DNA from: CAZNNH01 sp964574335
GTDB lineage: Bacteria > Acidobacteriota > Vicinamibacteria > Fen-336
Length of the DNA stretch: 12,625 nucleotides
Direction of reading: 5' to 3'
Assembly: GCA_964574335.1 (NCBI GenBank)
Contig: CAZNNH010000184.1
Location: 1 to 12,625 of the forward strand
The translations under genes were made by a program, and so were the position numbers. Positions 6,894-12,625 of this stretch are shown here, piece by piece. The stretch's first letter is position 1. Every line of letters starts with the position of its first letter. The notes beneath the pieces are model-generated. The model did no database searches, was not told the origin of the DNA, and was given only the letters and a program-made list of their open reading frames with translations.

Positions 6894-7145
6894 ATGATGC
6901 CCCTGGTGCCTGCCGAAGCGACGTGCCAGATCTGTGGACGGACCGTCGACCCGAGCGCCGAGCTGCGCTATCCCCGAGTCGGCTCGGACGGGGCGGTGCT
7001 GGTCGCCGGGGAGCTGCGGCGTTGCTGGGTCTGCAAGCGCTTGGGCTGCCCTGGCTGCCTTCGGGCGGTCGAGGAGCGTGCCGACGACCACTTCATCGAC
7101 CTCTTGACGTGCTCGGCCTGCCAGCAGCGGGACAGCCGCGGGTAG
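6894..7145 (+). CDS. Small eight-cysteine putative zinc-binding protein
   Basis: 83 residues from ATG 6894; an adjacent ATG at 6897 gives 82. Numbered from 6897 there are four C-x2-C pairs: C10/C13 (CQIC), C43/C46 (CWVC), C51/C54 (CPGC) and C72/C75 (CSAC), plus His65. Four pairs suit two structural zinc ions, as in treble-clef or cross-braced RING-like folds. The fold is inferred from spacing only and I do not recognise the family. An upstream in-frame ATG at 6762 would add 44 residues of unlikely composition that overlap the promoter region, so it is not used. No clear Shine-Dalgarno is visible. It lies 64 bp before the winged-helix membrane protein on the same strand, so joint transcription is possible. 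Regulatory, adaptor or RNA-binding roles are all open. Confidence 0.7.
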   Translation: MMPLVPAEATCQICGRTVDPSAELRYPRVGSDGAVLVAGELRRCWVCKRLGCPGCLRAVEERADDHFIDLLTCSACQQRDSRG

Positions 7146-7209
7146 CCGCCGCTCCCGTGTCTGGCAGCTCTCGAGTCGGGCTGCCCGCCGGCGGGAGGCG
7201 GTCGCGATC

Positions 7210-8664
7210 GTGACCGGCAGGGCGGTGGAGGTCTCCCGACCCTGCTATCGCTTCGGCGGCTTCGAGGTCGCCACCGCCCGGCGCGCCCTGCTTCGCGGAG
7301 ATCAGGAGCTCCCCCTCATCCCCCGCTACTTCGACCTGCTGGTGCTGCTTCTCGAGCGGCGCGGCGAGGCGGTCAGCCGGCGGGAGATCCTGGACGCGGT
7401 CTGGAGCGACGTGGTGGTCTCGGACGGCGCCCTCAACCAGGCGATCCGTACGCTGCGGCGGGCCCTCGGCGACGATCCCCGCTGCCCCGCCTTCATCCGC
7501 ACCGTCTCCCGCCACGGCTACCGCTTCGTGTGCCCGGACGTGACGGTCGGCGAGGACGATGCCGGCTCTCCGTCGCCCCAGGTGGCCCGCCGGGAGGCAA
7601 CGGACGGTGCGGACGCCGGAGGCGGGGGCGCTACCGCCGCAGGCGACGCCTTCGGGGGCGACGCCTTCGAGGTCGCGCTCGGCCGGCTGCTGGCGAAGGA
7701 CCCGCAGGCCGACCCGGAGACCGACGAGCTGGAGCGGATCGAGGCCGCGGAGCGCCTGCACGAGCTGGGCACGGCGGAGGCGTTGCGGCGGCTGGACCGG
7801 CGCCCCGACCACGAGCGGGCGCGGGCCCTCCTGCGGGAGGCACGCTGGGACGTCCCGGGCGCGGGGCCGGTCCCGCTGCTGGGTCAGCCGGGGGCGCTGC
7901 GGGCGGCGTGGGCCCTGGTGGGGCTGCGATTGCGCCGGCTGCGGCGCCTGGCCGGGGCCCGCTGGCTGGGGGCCGTGCGCGGCGGCTGCCTGGCGGGCGC
8001 GGTCGCCGGCCTGGTGGGCGGGCTGCTGCTGCGACTCGGCCCGGGCTCGCTGGCCGGCAACGGCACGCCCCTGCTCCTGGCGATGGTGGGCCTGGTGGTG
8101 GGAGGGGCCGGGGCCGCCGGCGTCGGGCTGGGCCTGGCGCTGGCCGAGACGCTGTCCCGCTCGGCCCGCGGCGCGACGTTGGTGGTCCTGGGGGCGTGCG
8201 GCGGCGGGTTGGCAGGTACGGTGGCTCACGCCCTCGGCCAGCTCGTCCTGGCCGGCCTGTTCGGGCGCGACCTCTCGCCGATCGCGGGCGGCTTCGAGGG
8301 GCTGGTCATCGGCGGCGCGGTCGGCCTCGGCTACCACCTGGCCACCCGCCGGGTCCGCGAAGGCCTGGCCGCTCCCCGCGGCGAGCGCCGGATGGTGGCC
8401 GCCCTGACGGCAGGCGCGGGCGGCGCCCTGGCCGCGGCGCTGCTCGCGTCCAGCGGCAGCTACCTGGGGGCCATGAGCCTGGACCTGCTGGCCCGTTCGT
8501 TCCCGGGATCGCAGGTGGGCCTGGGGCCGCTGGCCCGACTGCTGGGGGAGGTCGAGCCCGGACGGCTCACCACCACCGTGATCAGCACCTGGGAGGGGCT
8601 GCTGTTCGGGGGCGGGACCGTGCTGGGCCTCACCCACCGGCCCAGGCGTCAGGACCGCACCTGA
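7210..8664 (+). CDS. OmpR/CadC-type winged-helix regulator with polytopic membrane domain
   Basis: 484 residues starting at GTG 7210, with GGGAGG 11 nt upstream. Residues about 12-110 are a Trans_reg_C winged helix: YRFGGFEVATARRALLRGD, then LIPRYFDLLVLLLERRGEAVSRREILDAVW, the recognition helix SDGALNQAIRTLRRALGDD, and the wing FIRTVSRHGYRFV. There is no receiver domain. A Gly/Ala/Asp linker follows (about 111-150), then a charged helical part (about 151-212). From about 253 to 475 there are roughly five or six Gly/Ala/Leu-rich hydrophobic segments. The layout resembles ToxR/CadC one-component regulators, which bind DNA while held in the membrane, but those usually have one membrane helix and a periplasmic sensor domain. 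The membrane part is unrecognised; sensing or simple anchoring are both possible. GTG 7225 is an alternative start. Targets cannot be deduced, though the divergent region upstream of the cysteine protein is a natural candidate. Confidence 0.85.
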   Translation: MTGRAVEVSRPCYRFGGFEVATARRALLRGDQELPLIPRYFDLLVLLLERRGEAVSRREILDAVWSDVVVSDGALNQAIRTLRRALGDDPRCPAFIRTVSRHGYRFVCPDVTVGEDDAGSPSPQVARREATDGADAGGGGATAAGDAFGGDAFEVALGRLLAKDPQADPETDELERIEAAERLHELGTAEALRRLDRRPDHERARALLREARWDVPGAGPVPLLGQPGALRAAWALVGLRLRRLRRLAGARWLGAVRGGCLAGAVAGLVGGLLLRLGPGSLAGNGTPLLLAMVGLVVGGAGAAGVGLGLALAETLSRSARGATLVVLGACGGGLAGTVAHALGQLVLAGLFGRDLSPIAGGFEGLVIGGAVGLGYHLATRRVREGLAAPRGERRMVAALTAGAGGALAAALLASSGSYLGAMSLDLLARSFPGSQVGLGPLARLLGEVEPGRLTTTVISTWEGLLFGGGTVLGLTHRPRRQDRT

Positions 8665-8693
8665 TCACAATTCCCTCATTCTTTTCGCCGCTC

Positions 8694-8734
8694 GGGGGCG
8701 CAGCTTGGCTTCCGGGGGTGCGTCTTGCGCCCCC
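8694..8734 (+). promoter_or_regulatory. Leader with two mutually exclusive hairpins before yjbQ-like gene
   Basis: The arm TGCGCCCCC (8726-8734) can pair perfectly over 9 bp with GGGGGCGCA (8694-8702), enclosing 23 nt. It can instead pair with GGGGGTGCG (8714-8722), using two G-U pairs and a 3-nt loop. Both hairpins end 2 nt before the AAAGGAG Shine-Dalgarno. The arrangement could be an attenuator or translation switch, or simply the terminator of the preceding gene, although no T-run follows. It does not resemble the TPP riboswitch, being far too short. Confidence 0.4.
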
Positions 8735-8736
8735 TG

Positions 8737-8743
8737 AAAGGAG
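8737..8743 (+). promoter_or_regulatory. Shine-Dalgarno of the yjbQ-like gene
   Basis: AAAGGAG, 6 nt before ATG 8750. It fixes this start, and with it a longer N-terminus than is usual for the family. Confidence 0.8.
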
Positions 8744-8749
8744 CCTTGG

Positions 8750-9289
8750 ATGCTTCCGAGCCTGGCCGAGGGCCCGCAACCTGGCGGGCTGATCGTCGGC
8801 AGCGAGCCGATCACGCTTCGGAGTCGCCGTCGCCTCGAGTTCATCGACATCACGGAGGAGGTGGGGGAGGCCGTCCGCCGGTGCGGCGTGGGGCGGGGCC
8901 TGGTCCACGTGCAGAGCCGGCACACCACCACGGGGATCGTGGTCAACGAGAACGAGCCGCTGCTGCTCGAGGACTTCCGGCGGCTCCTGGAGGATTGGGC
9001 GCCGCGAAGGGCCGCCTACCGGCACAACGACCTCGACGCGCGCGAAAGCGTGCCGCCGGGCGAGCGGCCCAACGCCGACGCCCACGCCCGCGCCCTGCTT
9101 CTCGGCCACTCGGAGACGCTCGAGGTCGCGGAGGGTCGGCTCTCGCTCGGCCGGTGGCAGCGGGTGTTCCTGGTCGAGCTGGACGGACCGCGCCTGCGCA
9201 CCGTGTCGGTGCTGGTCCTGGGGCGGGGCGCCTCCGAGGCGGGCCCCGGCCTGCGGGTCCTGCCTCTGCACGCCCGGGTCAGGCCATGA
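8750..9289 (+). CDS. YjbQ/UPF0047 family protein (secondary thiamine-phosphate-synthase type)
   Basis: 179 residues. Family signatures are all present: SRHTTTGIVVNENEP at 56-70 with the conserved His58, YRHND at 90-94, NADAHARALLLGHS at 108-121, and GRWQRVFLVELDGPR at 134-148. Members are small cytosolic beta-rich trimers. E. coli YjbQ has a weak thiamine-phosphate-synthase activity, but the true role is unsettled, so no symbol is given. Members are usually near 130-140 residues; this one has about 20 extra at the start and about 20 at the end (GRGASEAGPGLRVLPLHARVRP). The start has a strong Shine-Dalgarno, so the N-terminal extension is likely real. The stop TGA overlaps an ATG of the radical SAM reading frame (ATGATGA, 9286-9292), so the two genes are probably co-transcribed and perhaps translationally coupled. 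No thiamine gene lies nearby. Confidence 0.9.
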   Translation: MLPSLAEGPQPGGLIVGSEPITLRSRRRLEFIDITEEVGEAVRRCGVGRGLVHVQSRHTTTGIVVNENEPLLLEDFRRLLEDWAPRRAAYRHNDLDARESVPPGERPNADAHARALLLGHSETLEVAEGRLSLGRWQRVFLVELDGPRLRTVSVLVLGRGASEAGPGLRVLPLHARVRP

Positions 9290-9303
9290 TGAGGGGGCGA
9301 GCG

Positions 9304-10872
9304 ATGAGGGTCAAGATGATCCTGCCGGCGCTCACCGAGGCCAAGAGCCCCTACTTCCGCCCTATCAAGTACTCGCTGTTTCCGCCGCTGGGGCTGGCCA
9401 CGCTGGCCGGGTACCTGCCCGACGACGCGGAGGTCGAGCTGCAGGACGAGCACGTCGAGAGGCTGCGCCTCGACGACGAGCCCGACCTGGTGGTGATCCA
9501 GGTCTACGTGACCTCGGCTCACCGCGCGTATCGGCTGGCCGATCACTACCGGGGCCGAGGGGTTCACGTCGTCCTCGGCGGGCTGCACGTGACGGCGTGC
9601 CCCGAGGAGGCCGCCGCTCACGCGGACACCGTTTGCCTGGGGCCGGGAGAGGACACCTTCCCCGCCTTCCTCGCCGACTACCGCGCCGGGCGACCCGGGT
9701 CGGTGTATCGCTCCCGGTGGCGTGGCCTCGAGGCCTCGCCGCCGGTGCGCCGCGACCTGATCCGCCGACACCTGTACCTGGTGCCGAACTCGCTGGTGGT
9801 GTCGCGGGGCTGCCCCCACGCCTGCGACTTCTGCTACAAGGAGGCCTTCTTCGCCGGCGGGCGCAGCTTCTACACCCAGCGCGTCGACCAGGCCCTGGCC
9901 GAGATCGAGCGCCTGCCGGGACGCCACCTCTACTTCCTCGACGACCACCTCTTCGCCGATCGCCGTTTCGCGGCCGCCCTGTTCGACGGCATGCGGGGCA
10001 TGGGCCGGCTGTGGCAGGCCGCGGCGACGGTGCGCTCGGTGCTCGCGCCCGGCCTGCTGGAGAAGGCGGTGGGGTGCGGCCTGCGCAGCCTGTTCGTCGG
10101 CTTCGAGTCGCTGGACCCGGAGGCCTTGCGGGGCCACGGTAAGCACGAGAACCTGGGCCGCGACTACGGCCAGGCGGTGCGGCGGCTGCACGGCCTGGGC
10201 GTGATGGTGAACGGCAGCTTTGTCTTCGGCAGCGACTGCGACCGGGCGTCGGTCTTCGAGCGCACGGTGGAGTGGGCTGTCGGGCAGGGGATCGAGACCG
10301 CGACCTTCCACATCCTGACCCCGTATCCAGGGACCCGTCTCCACCGGCGCCTGGCGGCCGAGGGACGGCTACGGCACCAGGACTGGGACATCTACGACAC
10401 GCGGCACGCGGTCTTCTGGCCGCGCCACCTCTCGCCCGGCGAGCTGGAGGGCGGGTACCGGCGGGCCTACCGCGACTTCTATCGCTGGGGCTCGATCCTG
10501 CGCGGGGCCTGGAGCAAGCCGGGCTGGGGCGAGCGGGTGCGGCACGTGGCCTACGCCGGCGGCTGGAAGCGTCTCGAGCCCTTCTGGGACGCGGTGATCC
10601 GGCTGCAGCGGGTCTCCGGCCTGCGCCCCCTGCTCGAGGCGGTGCTGGCGGGCCCTGGGGGCCCTGGGGGCCCTGGGGTCAGGTCTAGACTTTTGACCTT
10701 GAGGCTCCCGCAAGAAGAACCCGAAGGGGATGGCGGCCAGATGGGCCTGGTGGAGACGTCGAAGGGCCGCGCCGGTGGGCGAGAGCGGTCGCAGGCAGTC
10801 GATGCGCCCGAGGTAGGCCGCGAGGTCCAGCGGAGCCACGGGCCGATCCTACCCGATGCGGACCGCGTGTGA
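9304..10872 (+). CDS. B12-binding-type radical SAM protein with abnormal C-terminal extension
   Basis: 522 residues from ATG 9304, which has AGGGGG 6 nt upstream; in-frame ATGs at 9286 and 9289 overlap the previous stop and are alternatives. Residues about 1-130 are a cobalamin-binding-like Rossmann domain (LFPPLGLATLAGYLP, then VHVVLGGLHVTACPEEAAAHAD and GPGEDTFPAFL). The usual B12 motif D-x-H-x-x-G is only partly kept, as DEHVER at 48-53. Residues about 160-350 are the radical SAM core: C170-PHA-C174-DF-C177 gives the C-x3-C-x2-C iron-sulfur motif, followed by FLDDHLF and GFESLD. Residues 350-449 are a C-terminal region common in this class (FWPRHLSPGELEGGYRRAYRDFYRW). Members carry out methylations, cyclisations or other radical chemistry; the substrate is unknown. 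From residue 450 the sequence becomes three GPG repeats and then 64 residues of low-complexity or antisense-derived sequence, so the original stop has probably been lost. Confidence 0.85.
   Translation: MRVKMILPALTEAKSPYFRPIKYSLFPPLGLATLAGYLPDDAEVELQDEHVERLRLDDEPDLVVIQVYVTSAHRAYRLADHYRGRGVHVVLGGLHVTACPEEAAAHADTVCLGPGEDTFPAFLADYRAGRPGSVYRSRWRGLEASPPVRRDLIRRHLYLVPNSLVVSRGCPHACDFCYKEAFFAGGRSFYTQRVDQALAEIERLPGRHLYFLDDHLFADRRFAAALFDGMRGMGRLWQAAATVRSVLAPGLLEKAVGCGLRSLFVGFESLDPEALRGHGKHENLGRDYGQAVRRLHGLGVMVNGSFVFGSDCDRASVFERTVEWAVGQGIETATFHILTPYPGTRLHRRLAAEGRLRHQDWDIYDTRHAVFWPRHLSPGELEGGYRRAYRDFYRWGSILRGAWSKPGWGERVRHVAYAGGWKRLEPFWDAVIRLQRVSGLRPLLEAVLAGPGGPGGPGVRSRLLTLRLPQEEPEGDGGQMGLVETSKGRAGGRERSQAVDAPEVGREVQRSHGPILPDADRV
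10651..10677 (+). repeat. Three tandem copies of a 9-bp unit, in frame (GPG x3)
   Basis: GGCCCTGGG occurs three times without a mismatch and encodes Gly-Pro-Gly three times at residues 450-458 of the radical SAM frame. The unit is a multiple of three, so copy-number changes would keep the frame. It lies exactly where homology to the radical SAM family appears to end and just before the scar-like segment, and probably arose by replication slippage near the rearrangement. Confidence 0.9.
10678..10722. other. Scar-like segment between radical SAM gene and broken NAT gene
   Basis: This 45-bp stretch belongs to neither flanking gene family. It has short AT-rich stretches, unlike its surroundings, and contains the palindrome GTCTAGAC (10683-10690) and the imperfect inverted repeat AGGTC...GACCT (10681-10685 and 10694-10698). 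The text GGGGTCAGGTCTAGACTTTT resembles, from memory, short intergenic repeats seen near REP-associated tyrosine transposase genes in several GC-rich phyla; I cannot verify this here. No transposase gene is present. It marks the point where the NAT gene is cut. Confidence 0.4.
10723..10839 (-). pseudogene. Remnant of an arylamine N-acetyltransferase gene (N-terminal 39 codons)
   Basis: Read on the minus strand from GTG 10839, the first 39 residues follow the arylamine N-acetyltransferase N-terminus: LDLAAYLGRI, then PLSPTGAALRRLHQAHLAAIPF. In intact family members IPF continues as E-N-L-(D/S); here homology stops right after IPF, at about 10723. The frame then runs on through the scar and the antisense of the radical SAM gene. 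Everything needed for activity, including the catalytic Cys-His-Asp triad that starts near residue 70, is missing. An AGGA sequence lies 7 nt before the GTG, so the translation start survives. It overlaps the extended end of the radical SAM frame in antisense. Family assignment is by recognised pattern, not by alignment. Non-functional unless a short peptide is still made. Confidence 0.7.
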
Positions 10873-10881
10873 CTCGGACCA

Positions 10882-10901
10882 CTGGCGCCGGGGGGCGCCA
10901 G
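10882..10901. terminator. Strong GC hairpin between radical SAM stop and DUF4388 gene
   Basis: CTGGCGCC-GGGG-GGCGCCAG is a perfect 8-bp stem with a 4-nt loop, beginning 9 bp after the radical SAM stop and 35 bp before the next start codon. Two further pairs are possible beyond one mismatch. It could end or attenuate rightward transcription. No T-run follows on either strand. On the minus strand it sits upstream of the NAT remnant, so it may instead be part of that gene's old control region. Confidence 0.4.
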
Positions 10902-10936
10902 GGGCTAACATGCCGGCTTCGAGAGGGCATCACCGC

Positions 10937-12352
10937 ATGTCGGGAACCGAGGCGATATTCGAGGATCTCGCCACCCTGCCCTTCGCGGAGGTCTTCCGCC
11001 GCGTGTCCGCGGAGCGTCTCACCGGAGACCTACAGGTCCGGGCGGGCAAGGTCGCCAAGACGGTCTTCTTCGATCGAGGGGCCCTGGTCTTCGCGGCCAG
11101 CAACCTCAGGAAGGACCGGCTGGGCGAGGCGCTGGTGGCGATCGGCCGGATCTCGGAGCGGCAGTTCGACGACGCCACCAACCTGATGCGGATGCGCGAC
11201 CGCCGGCGGCGGATCGGCGAGGCGCTCCTGGAGAGCGGCCTGCTCGACGAGAGGGAGGTCGGGCGGGCGGTGGCGATGCAGGTGCAGCACATCGTGCTCT
11301 CTCTGTTCACGCTGGCCGACGGGGTGGCCCTGTTCGAGGAGCGCGTCTGTGTGATCCCGCCCGAGTACATGGTCAGCCTGTCCGTCCACGGCCTTCTCTA
11401 CCGGGGCATCAAGGGGATGCGCAATCCGGCCCTGATCCGGATCGGGATCGGCGACCTCCGGCGGAAGGTGCAGATGGCGCCGGTGCCGCCCTTCCGCTTC
11501 TCGGCGGATCGGGCCTCGCGGGAGGAGCAGGAGATCCTGGAGTGCGCCCAGACGCCGGCGCGGCTCGAGAAGCTGGTCAGCTCCGACGGGCGGATCATGC
11601 CGGTCCGGCTGCGCGCCGCGTACGCCCTCTTGAGCTCGGGCGTGCTTCGAGTGGCCGAGCCGAGTGGCGAGGACACCCAGCCGGTGGTCCAGGTCGACCA
11701 ACGGGACTTCGTCCTGGTGGGCCGCGGGCCCGAGATCGGGCTCGAGCTGGTGTCGCTCTCCGACCCGCCGGAGGAGCACGTGGTCGCCAGCGGGGCGGGG
11801 GGAGAGGGCCCGGCTCCCGCCGGCGGCGACGCCGAGGCCGACAGCGAAGTCAAGGACCAGCCGCCGCCGCCCGAGGAGTCCCAGCAGCCCGAGGACGGCC
11901 TCTCCGCCGCAGAACGGGCCCTGGCCGAGGAGGAGCGCCAGAAGCACGAGGACGAGCAGGCCGTGGTCGAGGAGCTGCTCAGCCAGGCCAAGCTCCACGC
12001 AGCGATCAAGAACACCCCCGAGCTGCTCAAGATATACGCCAAGCTGATCGAGATCGCGCCCCGCCACGCTGGCTACCGGCTGCAGCTCGCCTGCACGCTG
12101 GCCTCGCTGCCCCAGACCATCAAGCGCGCCGAGCGCCACTTCGTGGAGGCGGCGCGGCTGGACCCGAACGACGCCGAGATCCGGTTCGCTTTCGGTGTCT
12201 ACTACGAGCGGATCAAGCACAAGGGGCGCGCCCGGGAGCAGTTCCGGATGGCGCTGTCGCTCAACCCCCGCCACAAGCGCGCCCAGGCGGCGCTCGAGGC
12301 GCTGGCGCCCAAGGACTCGGCTCTCGATAGCCTGAAGAAGCTCTTCCGCTAG
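10937..12352 (+). CDS. DUF4388 (PATAN-like) domain protein with C-terminal TPR repeats
   Basis: 471 residues from ATG 10937, with GAGAGGG 9 nt upstream; the earlier in-frame ATGs at 10856 and 10910 would add sequence from the rearranged spacer. Residues about 10-150 are a DUF4388-like domain (LPFAEVFRRVSAERLTGDLQV, then KTVFFDRGALVFAASNLRKDRLGEALVAIGRISERQ). Residues 150-270 are a further alpha/beta region with a helical unit (EEQEILECAQTPARLEKLVS). Residues 280-345 are an acidic Pro/Glu-rich linker that turns into a charged helix. Residues about 345-460 hold two or three TPR-like repeats (FVEAARLDPNDAEIRFAFGVYYERIKHKGRAREQFRMALSLNP). There is no signal peptide or membrane helix, so it is cytosolic. 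Such proteins occur in Myxococcota and Acidobacteriota and are linked to signalling and surface-motility scaffolds; the role here is inference. The stop TAG shares its last base with the first unit of the 73-bp repeat array. Confidence 0.9.
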   Translation: MSGTEAIFEDLATLPFAEVFRRVSAERLTGDLQVRAGKVAKTVFFDRGALVFAASNLRKDRLGEALVAIGRISERQFDDATNLMRMRDRRRRIGEALLESGLLDEREVGRAVAMQVQHIVLSLFTLADGVALFEERVCVIPPEYMVSLSVHGLLYRGIKGMRNPALIRIGIGDLRRKVQMAPVPPFRFSADRASREEQEILECAQTPARLEKLVSSDGRIMPVRLRAAYALLSSGVLRVAEPSGEDTQPVVQVDQRDFVLVGRGPEIGLELVSLSDPPEEHVVASGAGGEGPAPAGGDAEADSEVKDQPPPPEESQQPEDGLSAAERALAEEERQKHEDEQAVVEELLSQAKLHAAIKNTPELLKIYAKLIEIAPRHAGYRLQLACTLASLPQTIKRAERHFVEAARLDPNDAEIRFAFGVYYERIKHKGRAREQFRMALSLNPRHKRAQAALEALAPKDSALDSLKKLFR

Positions 12353-12372
12353 GGGGCGGGAGCCCCCCGTTT
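12352..12372 (+). terminator. Terminator-like hairpin in first repeat unit, after the DUF4388 gene
   Basis: GGGGGC (12352-12357), loop GGGA, GCCCCC (12362-12367), then CG and TTT. The stem is 6 bp here and 8 bp in later copies (CGGGGGGC with GCCCCCCG, 12423-12442), because the base before the first copy differs. Its place right on the stop codon fits an intrinsic terminator, although the T-run is only three long. The repeats would supply it several times over. Confidence 0.5.
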
Positions 12373-12625
12373 GCTAGCGGCGACCGAATTCACTTCGGGC
12401 GGCGGGTTCGTGTCCGGGGGATCGGGGGGCGGGAGCCCCCCGTTTGCTAGCGGCGACCGAATTCACTTCGGGCGGCGGGTTCGTGTCCGGGGGATCGGGG
12501 GGCGGGAGCCCCCCGTTTGCTAGCGGCGACCGAATTCACTTCGGGCGGCGGGTTCGTGTCCGGGGGATCGGGGGGCGGGAGCCCCCCGTTTGCTAGCGGC
12601 GACCGAATTCACTTCGGGCGGCGGG
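12352..12625. repeat. Exact 73-bp tandem repeat, at least 3.75 copies, runs off the edge
   Basis: Units start at 12352, 12425, 12498 and 12571 and are identical at every base, the last being cut at 55 bases by the window edge. The period is not a multiple of three, so the array is not a protein repeat. Each unit holds a G-rich/C-rich hairpin with a GGGA (GNRA) tetraloop followed by TTT, a second hairpin CCGAA-TTCAC-TTCGG (12384-12388 with 12394-12398 in copy 1), the palindromes GCTAGC and GAATTC, and a G-run segment (GGG, GGGGG, GGGGGG, GGG) able in principle to form a G-quadruplex. Because the supposed spacers are as identical as the rest, this is not a CRISPR array. The function is unknown; tandem terminators or a repeat-derived RNA are possible. 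Confidence 0.95.

Noticed and set aside
8665..8749. TPP (THI) riboswitch before the YjbQ-like gene
   Set aside because: The leader is only 85 bp and lacks the conserved THI-box elements; only simple competing hairpins are visible.
9016..10344. Minus-strand open frame of 442 codons opposite yjbQ-like and radical SAM genes
   Set aside because: Both plus-strand genes have unmistakable motifs, whereas the opposite frame gives His/Gln/Arg-rich sequence without any domain.
10856..10936. Earlier start codons for the DUF4388 protein (10856, 10910)
   Set aside because: They would translate the spacer hairpin into Gly/Arg-rich residues. ATG 10937 has GAGAGGG upstream and starts right before the domain.
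12352..12625. CRISPR-like regular repetition
   Set aside because: All 73 bases of each unit are identical, leaving no variable spacers, and no cas gene is present. It is a plain tandem repeat.

Overview
The window is very GC-rich and densely coding. It carries a winged-helix regulator fused to a membrane domain, a DUF4388/TPR protein and a fused MFS/spermidine-synthase-like membrane protein. Together these suggest an uncultured, probably Gram-negative bacterium of an Acidobacteriota- or Myxococcota-like lineage. That placement is inference from gene content and base composition; no rRNA or other phylogenetic marker is present.

Layout. A gene tail enters from the left (1-155, +). Convergent to it is a 1051-residue membrane protein with a spermidine-synthase-like domain and a helical C-terminal extension (226-3381, -). 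An Hsp15-type S4 RNA-binding protein is divergent from that (3483-3881, +) and ends 6 bp from an anchored helical protein (3888-4622, -). The anchored protein has the clearest promoter of the window, with a CRP/FNR-like inverted repeat just upstream. Next is a translationally coupled pair of SPFH/band-7 membrane proteins (4765-6641, -), read leftward from a 252-bp divergent intergenic region. Rightward from that region lie a small eight-cysteine putative zinc protein (6894-7145) and an OmpR/CadC-type winged-helix protein with a polytopic membrane domain (7210-8664).

The right third reads rightward. A YjbQ/UPF0047 protein (8750-9289), preceded by a leader with two competing hairpins, is followed by a cobalamin-binding-type radical SAM protein (9304-10872). 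The 3' end of the radical SAM gene looks rearranged: three 9-bp GPG-encoding repeats run into a short scar, then into the antisense strand of a broken arylamine N-acetyltransferase gene of which only about 39 N-terminal codons remain. The present stop codon lies beyond that remnant. A DUF4388/TPR protein follows (10937-12352). Its stop codon abuts an exact 73-bp tandem repeat of at least 3.75 copies that runs off the right edge; each unit carries a terminator-like GNRA hairpin.

How the parts work together. The two SPFH proteins probably form a hetero-oligomeric membrane scaffold. The anchored helical protein could belong to it but has its own promoter. YjbQ and the radical SAM gene look co-transcribed, although no shared pathway is evident. 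No complete mobile element, CRISPR array, rRNA or tRNA was found. The points most worth a second look are the 73-bp repeat array, the radical SAM/NAT junction and the competing-hairpin leader.
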